Source: Flavobacterium sp. 9 (lineage in GTDB: Bacteria; Bacteroidota; Bacteroidia; Flavobacteriales; Flavobacteriaceae). Taken from it: a stretch of DNA of 64,000 nucleotides. The stretch is from positions 310,001 through 374,000 of the forward strand of contig NZ_PEEU01000001.1 in NCBI RefSeq assembly GCF_002754195.1. The letters run 5' to 3'. A model generated the notes under the pieces. The model did no database searches. It was not told the DNA's origin and saw only the letters and a program-made list of their open reading frames with translations. How positions within the stretch are numbered: the first letter of the stretch is position 1; each line of letters opens with the position of its first letter. The position numbers and the translations under genes were made by a program. Shown here piece after piece: positions 1-7,477 of the stretch.

Positions 1-369
1 TGACTCTCCTACTCCTCTTAAATCCGGTGCAATAACAGTAAAATGTTTAGAAAGTTCCGGAAGCAGGCGATTCCACATGTACCAGTTTTGACCAAAACCA
101 TGAACTAATACTAATGGATCGCCTTTTCCTCCAATTACATAATGAATTTTTACGCCGTTTACCAATGCGGTTTCGTGTTTAAAATTTGCCGGCGGATCTG
201 CTGGTTTCGCAACTGCTGAATCTGCTGTTGCAGTTGATTCTTCGGAAACGGTTTTTATAGGTTCTTCTTTTTTATTGCATGATGCAAATGATAAAAAACT
301 GATTAGTAACAGGCCAAAGATTCCTTTTGAAGCTTTTGACCATACATTTTGGTTAGAAATTGATTTCAT
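1..369 (-). CDS. alpha/beta hydrolase, lipoprotein (partial, C-terminus off the window)
   Basis: The reading frame is open from an ATG at 369 to the window edge (123 codons). It encodes a lipoprotein signal ending in FASC (Cys about residue 31), a low-complexity Ala/Thr/Pro linker, then the alpha/beta-hydrolase start LVLVHGFGQNWYMW (oxyanion HG motif) and APDLRGVGES. The nucleophile elbow and the catalytic Asp/His would lie outside the window. The family includes epoxide hydrolases, haloalkane dehalogenases and esterases, so the substrate cannot be told. It is probably anchored to a membrane on the periplasmic or outer face. A GCCTA-CTAA-TAGGC dyad lies about 30 bp upstream of the start. Confidence 0.85.
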   Translation of the reverse strand, partial: MKSISNQNVWSKASKGIFGLLLISFLSFASCNKKEEPIKTVSEESTATADSAVAKPADPPANFKHETALVNGVKIHYVIGGKGDPLVLVHGFGQNWYMWNRLLPELSKHFTVIAPDLRGVGES

Positions 370-857
370 GATTTTATATTTAAAAGTTATTAAATGCCTA
401 CTAATAGGCTAGAATTGTGCCTAAGACATCAACCCTTTTAAATACAAGGATTTACATATTTTTTAAAAAGCCGAAAAAGTTGTATTTCGTTATCATTTGA
501 AAAACATTGACGATATAACACTAAAATTAAACTCTTCTCACGCAATTACTTTGTCATTTCGCTTAATTCGCGTCATAAAAAATTTAAACACATAGAAACA
601 TAGATTTTTTATGCTTAAAAAAGGCGTTTCACTTAGCTTTAACACACATAGCTATGCGTTTTATTCGGAGTGAAACGCCTTATTCAATTTGTTAAGCTAT
701 GTTTCTATGTGTTTAAATATTACCCGCAACAGATTATTTTAATTATTACACGGTCAATATTCTTTTATCGATGAATACGGTAAATTTTATAACTTTATCA
801 CTCTTTAATAAAGCTTACGAAGCTTTTGACTTAATCTCCGGACAAAACAATCACAAA
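370..857. other. intergenic region with dyad and long inverted repeat
   Basis: No convincing gene. A 5-4-5 dyad GCCTACTAATAGGC at 396-409 sits just upstream of the hydrolase start and could be an operator. The 583-717 inverted repeat is listed separately. The frame of the following Crp/Fnr gene is open from 771, but residues encoded at 771-857 do not resemble the family. Confidence 0.5.
583..717. repeat. long imperfect inverted repeat
   Basis: The outer arms of 21 nt (583-603 and 697-717, ending TTTAAACACATAG) are perfect reverse complements. The inner arms AAGGCGTTTCACT (621-633) and AGTGAAACGCCTT (669-681) also pair. The whole could fold into a long cruciform or hairpin, but there is no U-tract. 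It resembles a small MITE-like intergenic element. Confidence 0.75.
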
Positions 858-1421
858 ATGGAAATCGACACAATTCTAGACGAAATATTTAAATTACCGG
901 AAGAATCAAAAAATGCTTTAAAACGAAATATCACTCAGATAAAATATCCAAAAGGACATATTCTTTTAAATGCAGGAAAAGTGGAGTCGAATATCTATTT
1001 TATAAAAAAAGGAATCGTTCGGGCTTATGTAAATCAGAATGATAATGAAGTTACTTTTTGGTTTGGAAAGGAAGGTCAAACCGTAATTTCGATGAAAAGC
1101 TACACGCAAGACGAAAAAGGATATGAAGATATTGAGCTTCTGGAAGATTGTGAACTTTATGAATTAAAGAAAGAAGACCTTCAGAAACTATTTGATTCTG
1201 ATATTCATATTGCAAACTGGGGCAGGAAATTTGCCGAAATAGAACTTGTAAAAACGGAAGAACGATTGATTTCGCGTCAATTTAAAAACGCCACAGATCG
1301 TTATTTGGAATTGTTAACCAATCATCCTGAATTAATTAGAAGAATTCAATTGGGACATATCGCTTCTTACCTTGGAATTACACAAGTTAGTTTAAGCAGA
1401 ATTAGAGCCGAGATTAAATAA
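858..1421 (+). CDS. Crp/Fnr family transcriptional regulator
   Basis: The chosen start at 858 (MEIDTILDEIF) gives 187 residues, normal for the short Bacteroidota Crp/Fnr proteins. The frame also allows an ATG at 771, but the extra 29 residues have no family similarity that I recognise. The N-terminal half (about 20-115) is a cyclic-nucleotide-binding-like jelly roll with the YPKGHILLNAG turn. The C-terminal part has the recognition-helix region GHIASYLGITQVSLSRIR. There is no cysteine set for an FNR-type iron-sulfur cluster and no canonical cAMP pocket signature, so the effector is unknown. The SMR exporter gene starts 74 bp downstream, and regulator-target pairs like this are common in the phylum. 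Confidence 0.88.
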   Translation: MEIDTILDEIFKLPEESKNALKRNITQIKYPKGHILLNAGKVESNIYFIKKGIVRAYVNQNDNEVTFWFGKEGQTVISMKSYTQDEKGYEDIELLEDCELYELKKEDLQKLFDSDIHIANWGRKFAEIELVKTEERLISRQFKNATDRYLELLTNHPELIRRIQLGHIASYLGITQVSLSRIRAEIK

Positions 1422-1430
1422 TTTCATTTT

Positions 1431-1474
1431 TTATCATTTGTTAAATTTTATTTGCTTCAGGAAAGGGAACTTTG
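1431..1474 (+). promoter_or_regulatory. possible Crp/Fnr-type promoter of the SMR gene
   Basis: GAACTTTG at 1467-1474 matches the Bacteroidota -7 box TAnnTTTG at 7 of 8 positions. The imperfect dyad TTATC-ATTT-GTTAA at 1431-1444 is centred 36.5 bp upstream of the 3' end of that box, the same offset as in the better-supported sites before ribB and the SDR gene. Only 5 of 7 pairs match and the DNA is A+T-rich, so this is the weakest of the three. Confidence 0.35.
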
Positions 1475-1494
1475 CAGCATAAAATTTTAACAAT

Positions 1495-1821
1495 ATGAAC
1501 TGGATTATTCTAATTATTGCGGGACTTTTTGAAGTCTCCTTTGCAACTTGTCTTGGAAAAGCAAAAGAAGCTGTTGGTACAGACGCTTATTTATGGTACA
1601 CAGGATTCTTTATATCACTAACCGTAAGTATGTTACTGCTTATTAAAGCAACTGAAACTTTGCCTATTGGAACTGCTTATGCGGTCTGGACAGGAATTGG
1701 CGCGGTAGGAACGGTATTGATGGGAATCTTTGTTTTTAAGGAACCTGTAGATTTTTGGAGATTGTTTTTTCTTGCGGCATTAGTTGGTTCAATCATTGGT
1801 CTTAAAGCTGTTTCTCATTAA
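1495..1821 (+). CDS. small multidrug resistance (SMR) exporter, SugE/Gdx-like
   Basis: The product is 108 residues with four hydrophobic segments, the full length of SMR transporters, which act as dual-topology dimers in the inner membrane. Glu in TM1 (GLFEVSFA, residue 13) is the proton/substrate-coupling carboxylate. The TM3 motif GTAYAVWTGIGAVG is closer to SugE/Gdx guanidinium exporters than to EmrE. Known substrates in the family are guanidinium and quaternary ammonium compounds, exchanged for protons. No guanidine riboswitch-like structure is evident upstream. The gene is followed by a clear intrinsic terminator and lies just after a Crp/Fnr gene that may control it. Confidence 0.9.
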   Translation: MNWIILIIAGLFEVSFATCLGKAKEAVGTDAYLWYTGFFISLTVSMLLLIKATETLPIGTAYAVWTGIGAVGTVLMGIFVFKEPVDFWRLFFLAALVGSIIGLKAVSH

Positions 1822-1894
1822 TAATGCGTATTTTTTTAGTTTTATTTCTTCCGCTTAAGCGGAAATTTTAAAGCTAACTCAAGATATTTATTTA

Positions 1895-1932
1895 AAGCTC
1901 AATTCATCTGAATTGGGCTTTTTTGTTTTTTA
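1895..1932 (+). terminator. intrinsic terminator after the SMR gene
   Basis: The stem AGCTCAATTCA / TGAATTGGGCT (one G-U pair) has a 2-nt loop and is followed by a T-rich tract. Confidence 0.8.
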
Positions 1933-2006
1933 ACTCTTTATTCTCGAAATGCCGCTTTATTGGTACAATACAAAAACCCGTGGAGTTATAAAAATTAAGG
2001 ATGTGT

Positions 2007-2155
2007 TTAACCGCAAAGTTCACAAATTTTTTTATGCATATCGGATTTTATAAAAAACACAAAGTTCGCAAAGCTAGATCAGCACAAAGCTTTGCGAACT
2101 TTGTGTTTTCTATTTGCGTAAAGTAAAATTAAATCTTAGCGAACTTTGCGTTTAA
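2007..2155. repeat. TTAACCGCAAAG-ended palindromic element, copy 1
   Basis: The element starts TTAACCGCAAAG and ends GAACTTTGCGTTTAA. Its centre has the inverted pair ACACAAAGTTCGCAAAGCT (from about 2059) and AGCTTTGCGAACTTTGTGT. The same building blocks recur at 56779-57164 and 59332-59623. It ends about 60 bp before the predicted ribB regulatory site. Confidence 0.75.
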
Positions 2156-2217
2156 AATGGTTATTAAATACAAACTATTTTATGTTTCTCCACAGGTTTT
2201 TCTATTGATCCATTTTA

Positions 2218-2261
2218 TTGACCTATGTCAAACTTTTCTATCTAAAACACTTTTAGATTTG
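2218..2261 (+). promoter_or_regulatory. ribB promoter with FNR-type dyad
   Basis: TTGACCTATGTCAA (2218-2231) is a perfect 5-4-5 dyad with the layout of FNR/CRP-family operators. TAGATTTG (2254-2261) is an exact match to the Bacteroidota -7 box TAnnTTTG. No TTG lies at the usual -33 position. If transcription starts about 5 nt after the box, the dyad is centred near -41.5, the class II activator position. The most economical regulator is the Crp/Fnr protein encoded directly after ribB. Confidence 0.65.
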
Positions 2262-2294
2262 CTGTTCAAAAATCTTAATATACTTGAATTAAAA

Positions 2295-2957
2295 ATGATA
2301 AGTACAGAAATAAGTCCGTTGACAAAATTTGGAATAACAAGTCAGGAACGTGTAGAAAACGCATTAAAACATCTTCAAAACGGAAAAGGAATACTATTAA
2401 CAGATGATGAAAACAGAGAAAATGAAGGCGATTTAATTTTTGCAGCACAATATATAAATGTTCCAGATATGGCAATGATGATCAGAGAATGCAGCGGTAT
2501 TGTTTGTCTTTGTCTCACAAATAAAAAAGCAGATGAGTTGAATTTACCTTATATGGTTAAAGAAAATACGAGTCATTTTCAAACTCCGTTTACAATTACA
2601 ATTGAAGCCAAAGAAGGCGTTACAACCGGCGTTTCGGCTGCGGATCGAATTACAACTATCAAAACTGCTTGTGCGACAAATGCATTACCTGAAGATTTAT
2701 CGAGACCAGGACATATTTTTCCTTTGCGTGCTAAAGAAAACGGTGTTCTGGAAAGAAACGGACATACGGAAGGAAGTATTGATTTAATGAAATTAGCAAA
2801 TTTAAAGCCTGAAGCTGTTCTTTGCGAATTAATGAATCCTGATGGCAGCATGGCTAAACTCGGCAGAATCATTAGCTTTGCAGAAGAAAATGAATTGGTA
2901 GTTTTATCTATAGAAGATATTATCTATTACCGCAAATTTGTTAGAGATTATAAATAA
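2295..2957 (+). CDS. ribB: 3,4-dihydroxy-2-butanone 4-phosphate synthase
   Basis: RibB converts ribulose 5-phosphate to 3,4-dihydroxy-2-butanone 4-phosphate plus formate, the four-carbon precursor of riboflavin. The ATG at 2295 gives 220 residues, close to E. coli RibB. The longer frame from 2157 would run through the promoter and was rejected. Diagnostic motifs are [16 protein letters not shown] (acidic Mg-binding loop), RPGHIFPL and [11 protein letters not shown]. There is no GTP cyclohydrolase II domain, so it is monofunctional rather than a RibBA fusion. The next gene, a Crp/Fnr regulator, starts 3 bp after its stop, so they are almost certainly cotranscribed. No FMN riboswitch was recognised upstream. 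Confidence 0.95.
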   Translation: MISTEISPLTKFGITSQERVENALKHLQNGKGILLTDDENRENEGDLIFAAQYINVPDMAMMIRECSGIVCLCLTNKKADELNLPYMVKENTSHFQTPFTITIEAKEGVTTGVSAADRITTIKTACATNALPEDLSRPGHIFPLRAKENGVLERNGHTEGSIDLMKLANLKPEAVLCELMNPDGSMAKLGRIISFAEENELVVLSIEDIIYYRKFVRDYK

Positions 2958-2960
2958 ACG

Positions 2961-3533
2961 ATGATATACGAGCAACTTGGTAACTTTATAAAAAAGAGAG
3001 TTCAGATTTCAGATGCCGATTTAAATACTATTCTTTCTTACTTCAAACCTTTGAAACAAAGTAAAAACGATCTTTTGCTTGCGCACGGTCAGACGAGTCA
3101 GAATACTTACTTTGTTGGAAAAGGCTGTTTGAGAATCTATTTTATAAATGAAGACGGAAAAGATGTAACTCGTTATATCGCTTTCGAAAATCAGCTTGCT
3201 ACGGCATTGGTGAGTTTTATAACAAAATTACCTTCTGCAGAATATATTCAGGTTATAGAAAAATCAGAACTTTTGTATATCAGTCATGATGATTTTAATC
3301 ATTTGATGAGTATTATTCCGCAATGGAGAGAATTTTATTGTTCTTATTTAGAAAAAGCATACGTTAATAATACTAACCGATTAATGTCATTTACCACAAT
3401 GGATGCTTTAGAACGATACAATCAATTGCTAAAAATAAATCCGGCGATTGTAAAACGATTGCCTAATAAAGTTGTTGCTTCTTATATTAATATCTCGCAA
3501 GAAACTTTAAGCCGATTAAAATCTAAGAATTGA
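2961..3533 (+). CDS. Crp/Fnr family transcriptional regulator (ribB operon)
   Basis: This is a 190-residue Crp/Fnr-type protein. The N-terminal sensor jelly roll spans about 25-115 (KNDLLLAHGQTSQNTYFVGKG). The C-terminal winged helix is short, with recognition region KVVASYINISQETLSRLK. Cysteines are scattered and do not form the FNR cluster pattern, so the signal is unknown. It is translated just after ribB (3-bp gap). The FNR-like dyad before ribB makes autoregulation of this two-gene operon plausible. Pairing a regulator of this class with a riboflavin gene suggests a link to redox or flavin demand, which is inference. Confidence 0.9.
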   Translation: MIYEQLGNFIKKRVQISDADLNTILSYFKPLKQSKNDLLLAHGQTSQNTYFVGKGCLRIYFINEDGKDVTRYIAFENQLATALVSFITKLPSAEYIQVIEKSELLYISHDDFNHLMSIIPQWREFYCSYLEKAYVNNTNRLMSFTTMDALERYNQLLKINPAIVKRLPNKVVASYINISQETLSRLKSKN

Positions 3534-3554
3534 AAATATATTGTAGAGATGAAT

Positions 3555-3790
3555 TTTCTCCACAATCTTGTCATTTCGATCCCGAGGCTTCAGAGGAGAA
3601 ATCACACGCGAATCTTGACAAAGATTGGCGACAATATAGAACGCGGATGACGCGGATTCGCTTTGCGAAAACGCAGATTAAAACGGATTTTATTAGCTTA
3701 ATATTGTCATTTCTTGTTCCTTGTAATGACAAATATTGGGGTTACGTTGCGTTTCAACGGATTAAAATCCATCATTGGTCCACAATTGAA
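3555..3790. repeat. composite of degenerate intergenic repeats
   Basis: It contains a variant of the GTCATT-type element, then a GCGGATGACGCGGATTCG block that reappears inverted near 57020-57065. It also contains a block reading GACAAATATTGGGGTTACGTT whose complement is found at about 28110-28140. A short frame here only translates repeat DNA. Confidence 0.6.
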
Positions 3791-3798
3791 ACCCAATC

Positions 3799-3887
3799 TT
3801 GTCTTTGCGAGGAACGAAGCAATCTCATTTGCTGAATTCGATTCGTGATTTTTGTTAGTGTGGTTGCTTCGTTCCTCGCAATGACAA
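3799..3887. repeat. GAGGAACGAAGCAA palindromic element, copy 1
   Basis: The arms TTGCGAGGAACGAAGCAA (3805-3822) and its exact complement (3864-3881) enclose about 41 nt. The whole element is nearly identical, inverted, to 28137-28223 and 37235-37321, including the interior. Confidence 0.85.
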
Positions 3888-3922
3888 ATATTGAGGTTAC
3901 TTTGTCGAGTTTCTTGTGTTTT

Positions 3923-3955
3923 ATCTTTGTCAAAGTTTTAAACTTTGACAAAGAT
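3923..3955. terminator. 33-bp perfect palindrome, probable bidirectional terminator, copy 1
   Basis: A 16-bp perfect inverted repeat has a 1-nt centre, with half-site ATCTTTGTCAAAGTTT. It lies just beyond the nrdA stop codon. Related palindromes are at 60066-60098 and 61918-61950, also at gene 3' ends. Confidence 0.6.
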
Positions 3956-3978
3956 TTCGCAACGATAAACTTTTGATT

Positions 3979-5679
3979 CTATGATTCACAACTACTACAA
4001 GTAACTAGACTTGTAACAAGTTCTTTTGATACACTTTGACTGCGTTGGTAATAAAGACTTTTAACTCCTAATTGCCACGCTTCGATCATTAAACGATTTA
4101 CTTCTTTAATTGGTAATTCGGCAGGAATATTTAGGTTTAAACTTTGTCCCTGATCTACAAATTTCTGACGGATAGAAGCTTGTTGTATAATCTCTAACTG
4201 ACTAATTTCTTTAAAGGTTTTAAAGACATCTTTTTCGTTTTGAGAAAGTTGACTCATATGCTGAACACTTCCGCCATTAAGCATGATTTCTCTCCACACT
4301 TCTTCGTTATCAAGGCCTTTTTTCTCTAATAATATTTTCAAATATTTATTCTTACGCATGAAATTACCTTTGCTCAATCCCGCTTTATAGTAATTACTGC
4401 TAAAAGGCTCGATTCCAGGCGAAGTTTGTCCTAAAATTGCCGATGAAGACGTTGTTGGCGCAATTGCCATTGTGGTTGTATTGCGTCGTCCGTATCCTTT
4501 TAATAATTCAGGTTCTCCGTAGATTCTGGCTAAATCCTGAGTCGCTTTATCTGCTTTATCACTTATATGTTGGAAGATTTCTGTTGTTTTCATTTTGGCT
4601 TCTAAACCTTCAAACGGAATCATATTTTTTTGCAAATACGAGTGCCATCCTAAAACTCCTAATCCAAGCGCACGGTGTCTTTTTGCAAAACGATTTGCTG
4701 CAGAAAGATAATAGTTACCTTCTGTTTTCTCGATAAATTCCTGTAATACGGCATCAAGGAAAAAGATAGCAAGTTTTACAGCTTCGGTATCTTTCCATTC
4801 TTCGTAAAGCTCCAGATTCATTGACGAAAGACAGCAAATAAATGATTCGTCAATATCTGACGGAAGCATGATTTCGCTGCATAAATTACTAGCATTTATA
4901 CGTAGATTTTTATCTTTATATACTTGTGGTTTATTCTTGTTTACGTTGTCACTAAAAAAGATATATGGTAATCCTTTTTGCTGACGGCTTTCAAGAACTT
5001 TTGCCCAAATTTGTCTTTTATCGCTATCGCCATCAATCATTTCCTGCATCCAATAATCAGGTACACAGATTCCGGTAAACAAATTCTGAATTGGATTTCC
5101 GATGCTTTTAATCTTCAAAAATTCTTCAATATCCGGGTGATCTACATCTAAATATGCTGCAAATGCACCTCTACGAACGCCACCTTGAGAAATAGTGTCC
5201 ATTGTTGTGTCAAAAAGTTTCATGAAACTTACTGCTCCACTACTCTTTCCGTTATCTGTTACGGCACTTCCTCTTTCGCGTAATTCTCCAAAATATCCTG
5301 ATGTTCCTCCACCAATTTTGGTTTGCATGATTACTTCACCAAGTTTATGTGTAATTCCTTCGATTTCGTCCGGAACGTGAACATTAAAACAAGAAATTGG
5401 CAAACCGCGTTCTGTTCCCATATTTGCCCAAACCGGAGAACTAATACTCATCCAGCCGCGTTCGATCATTTCTACAAAAGAATCTTTTAATTCTGGTTTG
5501 TAAAGTCTTTTCGCAGCAGCGGTACAAATTCTATCAATTGCGCCTTCTACAGTTTCTCCTTTTAAAAGATATCCGCGGTTTAATATTTGTTCACTTTCAG
5601 AATTTTTCCACCACATTTTATTGTCTGCGTCGCTTAACGGAGCGCTTTTTCCTGAAATTGTATCTATTATCGTATTCAT
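3979..5679 (-). CDS. nrdA: ribonucleoside-diphosphate reductase, alpha subunit
   Basis: This is the catalytic subunit that reduces ribonucleoside diphosphates to deoxyribonucleotides. The 566 residues are far shorter than E. coli NrdA (about 760). The N-terminal ATP-cone is absent, so dATP overall-activity inhibition at that site should be lacking. Catalytic residues are visible: Cys97 (ISCFNV), Asn265/Cys267/Glu269 (NLCSEI, thiyl-radical site), Cys282 or Cys283 (partner cysteine), the radical-transfer YY pair in SLYYQRS and the C-terminal redox pair CSSC (about 561-564). It lies 13 bp after nrdB in the same operon. Flavobacterium johnsoniae has a similar short NrdA. Confidence 0.96.
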   Translation of the reverse strand: MNTIIDTISGKSAPLSDADNKMWWKNSESEQILNRGYLLKGETVEGAIDRICTAAAKRLYKPELKDSFVEMIERGWMSISSPVWANMGTERGLPISCFNVHVPDEIEGITHKLGEVIMQTKIGGGTSGYFGELRERGSAVTDNGKSSGAVSFMKLFDTTMDTISQGGVRRGAFAAYLDVDHPDIEEFLKIKSIGNPIQNLFTGICVPDYWMQEMIDGDSDKRQIWAKVLESRQQKGLPYIFFSDNVNKNKPQVYKDKNLRINASNLCSEIMLPSDIDESFICCLSSMNLELYEEWKDTEAVKLAIFFLDAVLQEFIEKTEGNYYLSAANRFAKRHRALGLGVLGWHSYLQKNMIPFEGLEAKMKTTEIFQHISDKADKATQDLARIYGEPELLKGYGRRNTTTMAIAPTTSSSAILGQTSPGIEPFSSNYYKAGLSKGNFMRKNKYLKILLEKKGLDNEEVWREIMLNGGSVQHMSQLSQNEKDVFKTFKEISQLEIIQQASIRQKFVDQGQSLNLNIPAELPIKEVNRLMIEAWQLGVKSLYYQRSQSVSKELVTSLVTCSSCES

Positions 5680-5692
5680 ATTATTTGGCTAA

Positions 5693-6667
5693 TTAAAAAA
5701 GGTCGTTTGCTGTAATACTTTTATCATGTTTGGTATATTCTACCGGTCTTTTTGCAAAGAAATCATCTAAACTATTAGCAAAAACTTCTTCTTCAAACCA
5801 CGCCATTGGTTTATAATCTTCAACCGGAATATTAAATATCGTTGGAATACTTATTTGTGTAAGACTTTCGTCTACTCTAAACTTCATGAAATTTACCAGA
5901 TCAGCTTTTTTGATTGTTTCGATTTCACCATCTTCAAAAATCCAATCTAATATATCTGCTTCTACCGCTATCGAATTCTTAACTGTTTCTCTAATTAATG
6001 TTAGGGTTTCCTCATCAAAATAATTTGGAAATTCTTCTCGTATTTTGTTTACAATAAAGATTCCTCCATTGGCATGAATTTGTTCGTCGATAGAAGTCCA
6101 TGCAATGATATTGCTCACGTTTTTCATGTATCCTTTGAATCTTGTAAAGGATAATAAAATCGCAAACTGACTGAAAAGTGATACATTTTCGATCAGAATA
6201 CTAAATAAAATCAAGGATACTACATACTTTTTATTGTCTTGTGATTTGGTATCTTTAAGAACATCCGAAAGGTAATCTACTCTTTTACGAATCACGGCAA
6301 TCTCCATCAATTTCTCGAATTCGTCATTATATCCCAAAACTTCCAAAAGACGAGAATAAGCTTCAGAATGTCTGAATTCGCACTCGGCAAATGTGCTTCC
6401 TAATCCGTTAAATTCCGGTTTTGGAAAATGCTCGTATATATTACCCCAGAAACTTTTTACGGCAACTTCAATTTGAGCAATTGCCAATAAACTGTTTTTG
6501 ATTGCCGTTTTTTCGGCTTCATTCAAATGAGAATGAAAATCTTGTGTATCAGCAGTAAAATCGACTTCTGTATGAACCCAATATGCTTTATTTATTGCTT
6601 CTGTAAATTGTAATACCTCTGGATACTCAAAAGGTTTATAGTTGATTCTTTTATCGAAAATAGACAT
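5693..6667 (-). CDS. nrdB: ribonucleoside-diphosphate reductase, beta subunit (probably class Id)
   Basis: NrdB is the ferritin-like metallo-radical subunit, 324 residues. Putative metal ligands are Glu67, Glu97, His100, Glu160, Glu195 and His198. Tyr104 occupies the radical-tyrosine position (EFRHSEAY). The first ligand is Glu rather than the Asp of E. coli. From what I know of the family, the F. johnsoniae enzyme of this type is a dimanganese, superoxide-activated class Id protein that keeps Tyr104 without using it as the radical. Assignment to class Id here is by resemblance. There is no N-terminal ATP-cone, unlike some flavobacterial NrdB proteins, so this RNR lacks the domain in both subunits. 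It is the first gene of nrdB-nrdA. Confidence 0.95.
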   Translation of the reverse strand: MSIFDKRINYKPFEYPEVLQFTEAINKAYWVHTEVDFTADTQDFHSHLNEAEKTAIKNSLLAIAQIEVAVKSFWGNIYEHFPKPEFNGLGSTFAECEFRHSEAYSRLLEVLGYNDEFEKLMEIAVIRKRVDYLSDVLKDTKSQDNKKYVVSLILFSILIENVSLFSQFAILLSFTRFKGYMKNVSNIIAWTSIDEQIHANGGIFIVNKIREEFPNYFDEETLTLIRETVKNSIAVEADILDWIFEDGEIETIKKADLVNFMKFRVDESLTQISIPTIFNIPVEDYKPMAWFEEEVFANSLDDFFAKRPVEYTKHDKSITANDLF

Positions 6668-6743
6668 ATATATAAGTATTAAATGGTGACTTGACTGAGA
6701 AAAAAACAGCTATTTGGGGAAAGTAACTCTGTTTTTCTATTTA

Positions 6744-6751
6744 CAAAATTA
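6744..6751 (-). promoter_or_regulatory. candidate -7 box of nrdB
   Basis: The minus-strand sequence TAATTTTG exactly matches TAnnTTTG, 77 bp upstream of the nrdB start. No TTG lies at the expected -33 spacing. Confidence 0.45.
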
Positions 6752-6800
6752 AGCCACTGTTCTTCTTTCGACCTCGATTTGATGTTAAAAAACGAAGCAA

Positions 6801-6966
6801 TTATCAACAGTTTTTTGTCTCTTAAAAAGGAAGTGGAATTTACTTTTATCAACATGCACAATACTTCCTAAAACCCAAACTCATAGCTATTTATACCGTT
6901 TCTAAATAAAGTTATCAACATGAAAAGCATCATAAAACGCTCTCTTTTCAAAAACAGTTATCAACA
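6801..6966. promoter_or_regulatory. cluster of four DnaA-box-like 9-mers upstream of nrdB
   Basis: TTATCAACA occurs at 6801-6809, 6846-6854, 6912-6920 and 6958-6966, all in the same orientation, with start-to-start spacings of 45, 66 and 46 bp. It differs from the DnaA box TTATCCACA at one position. DnaA control of nrdAB is established in E. coli. All four boxes lie upstream of the predicted nrdB -7 box. Confidence 0.6.
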
Positions 6967-7477
6967 ATTATAGGTTAAAATTTAGGTTTTTTAGTACAAA
7001 AAAGCATTTTAGAAAAGAAGATTGAATGTCAATTTAGCATCAAATTAAAGTTAAAAGTAATTGTGATTGATGAAGTAAAACCAAACTCAATAAAACACAT
7101 AACCAACTAATTATAAATACATTACAATAAAATATTAGAATACTAAATAGTTTTATTTGCGATTATTCCTTAAAGAAATACCATTTGCGAGAAGAAAATT
7201 TTCGATCAATGATTGCGATAAAAGTAATTTGCAACCAAAATAAAAACATTAAACCAAATTTGAAGCTATTTTCGTTTTGATAAAGCAATTTATACTGCCA
7301 ATAAATCCCGAAAACGTCAAATTGATTTTAGAAGGAATTTGCAACTATTTTGTTGTGAAGAGTAATAAAAAATCATCGGCTTTTTTAATACCTGAACAGG
7401 AAAATAAAATTAAACTGTTACCAATGAAATTTTATTTTTCCTATCCAGAATATTCACCTCTAAAGTTTGCGCAAAAC
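6967..7477. other. A+T-rich intergenic stretch
   Basis: No gene was recognised. A weak frame reaching 7486 from a TTG overlaps the end of the next gene and has no family features. No strong hairpin was found. Confidence 0.5.

Noticed and set aside
771..857. Longer N-terminus for the first Crp/Fnr gene
   Set aside because: The 29 added residues do not resemble the family and the ATG at 858 gives the usual length.
2157..2294. Longer N-terminus for ribB
   Set aside because: It would cover the FNR-type dyad and the exact -7 box; 220 residues from 2295 match normal RibB.
3530..3835. 101-codon frame after the Crp/Fnr gene
   Set aside because: It is a translation of several intergenic repeats, with peptide patterns typical of such artefacts.
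6679..6861. 60-codon minus-strand frame upstream of nrdB
   Set aside because: It covers the predicted promoter and two DnaA-box-like sequences and has no recognisable features.
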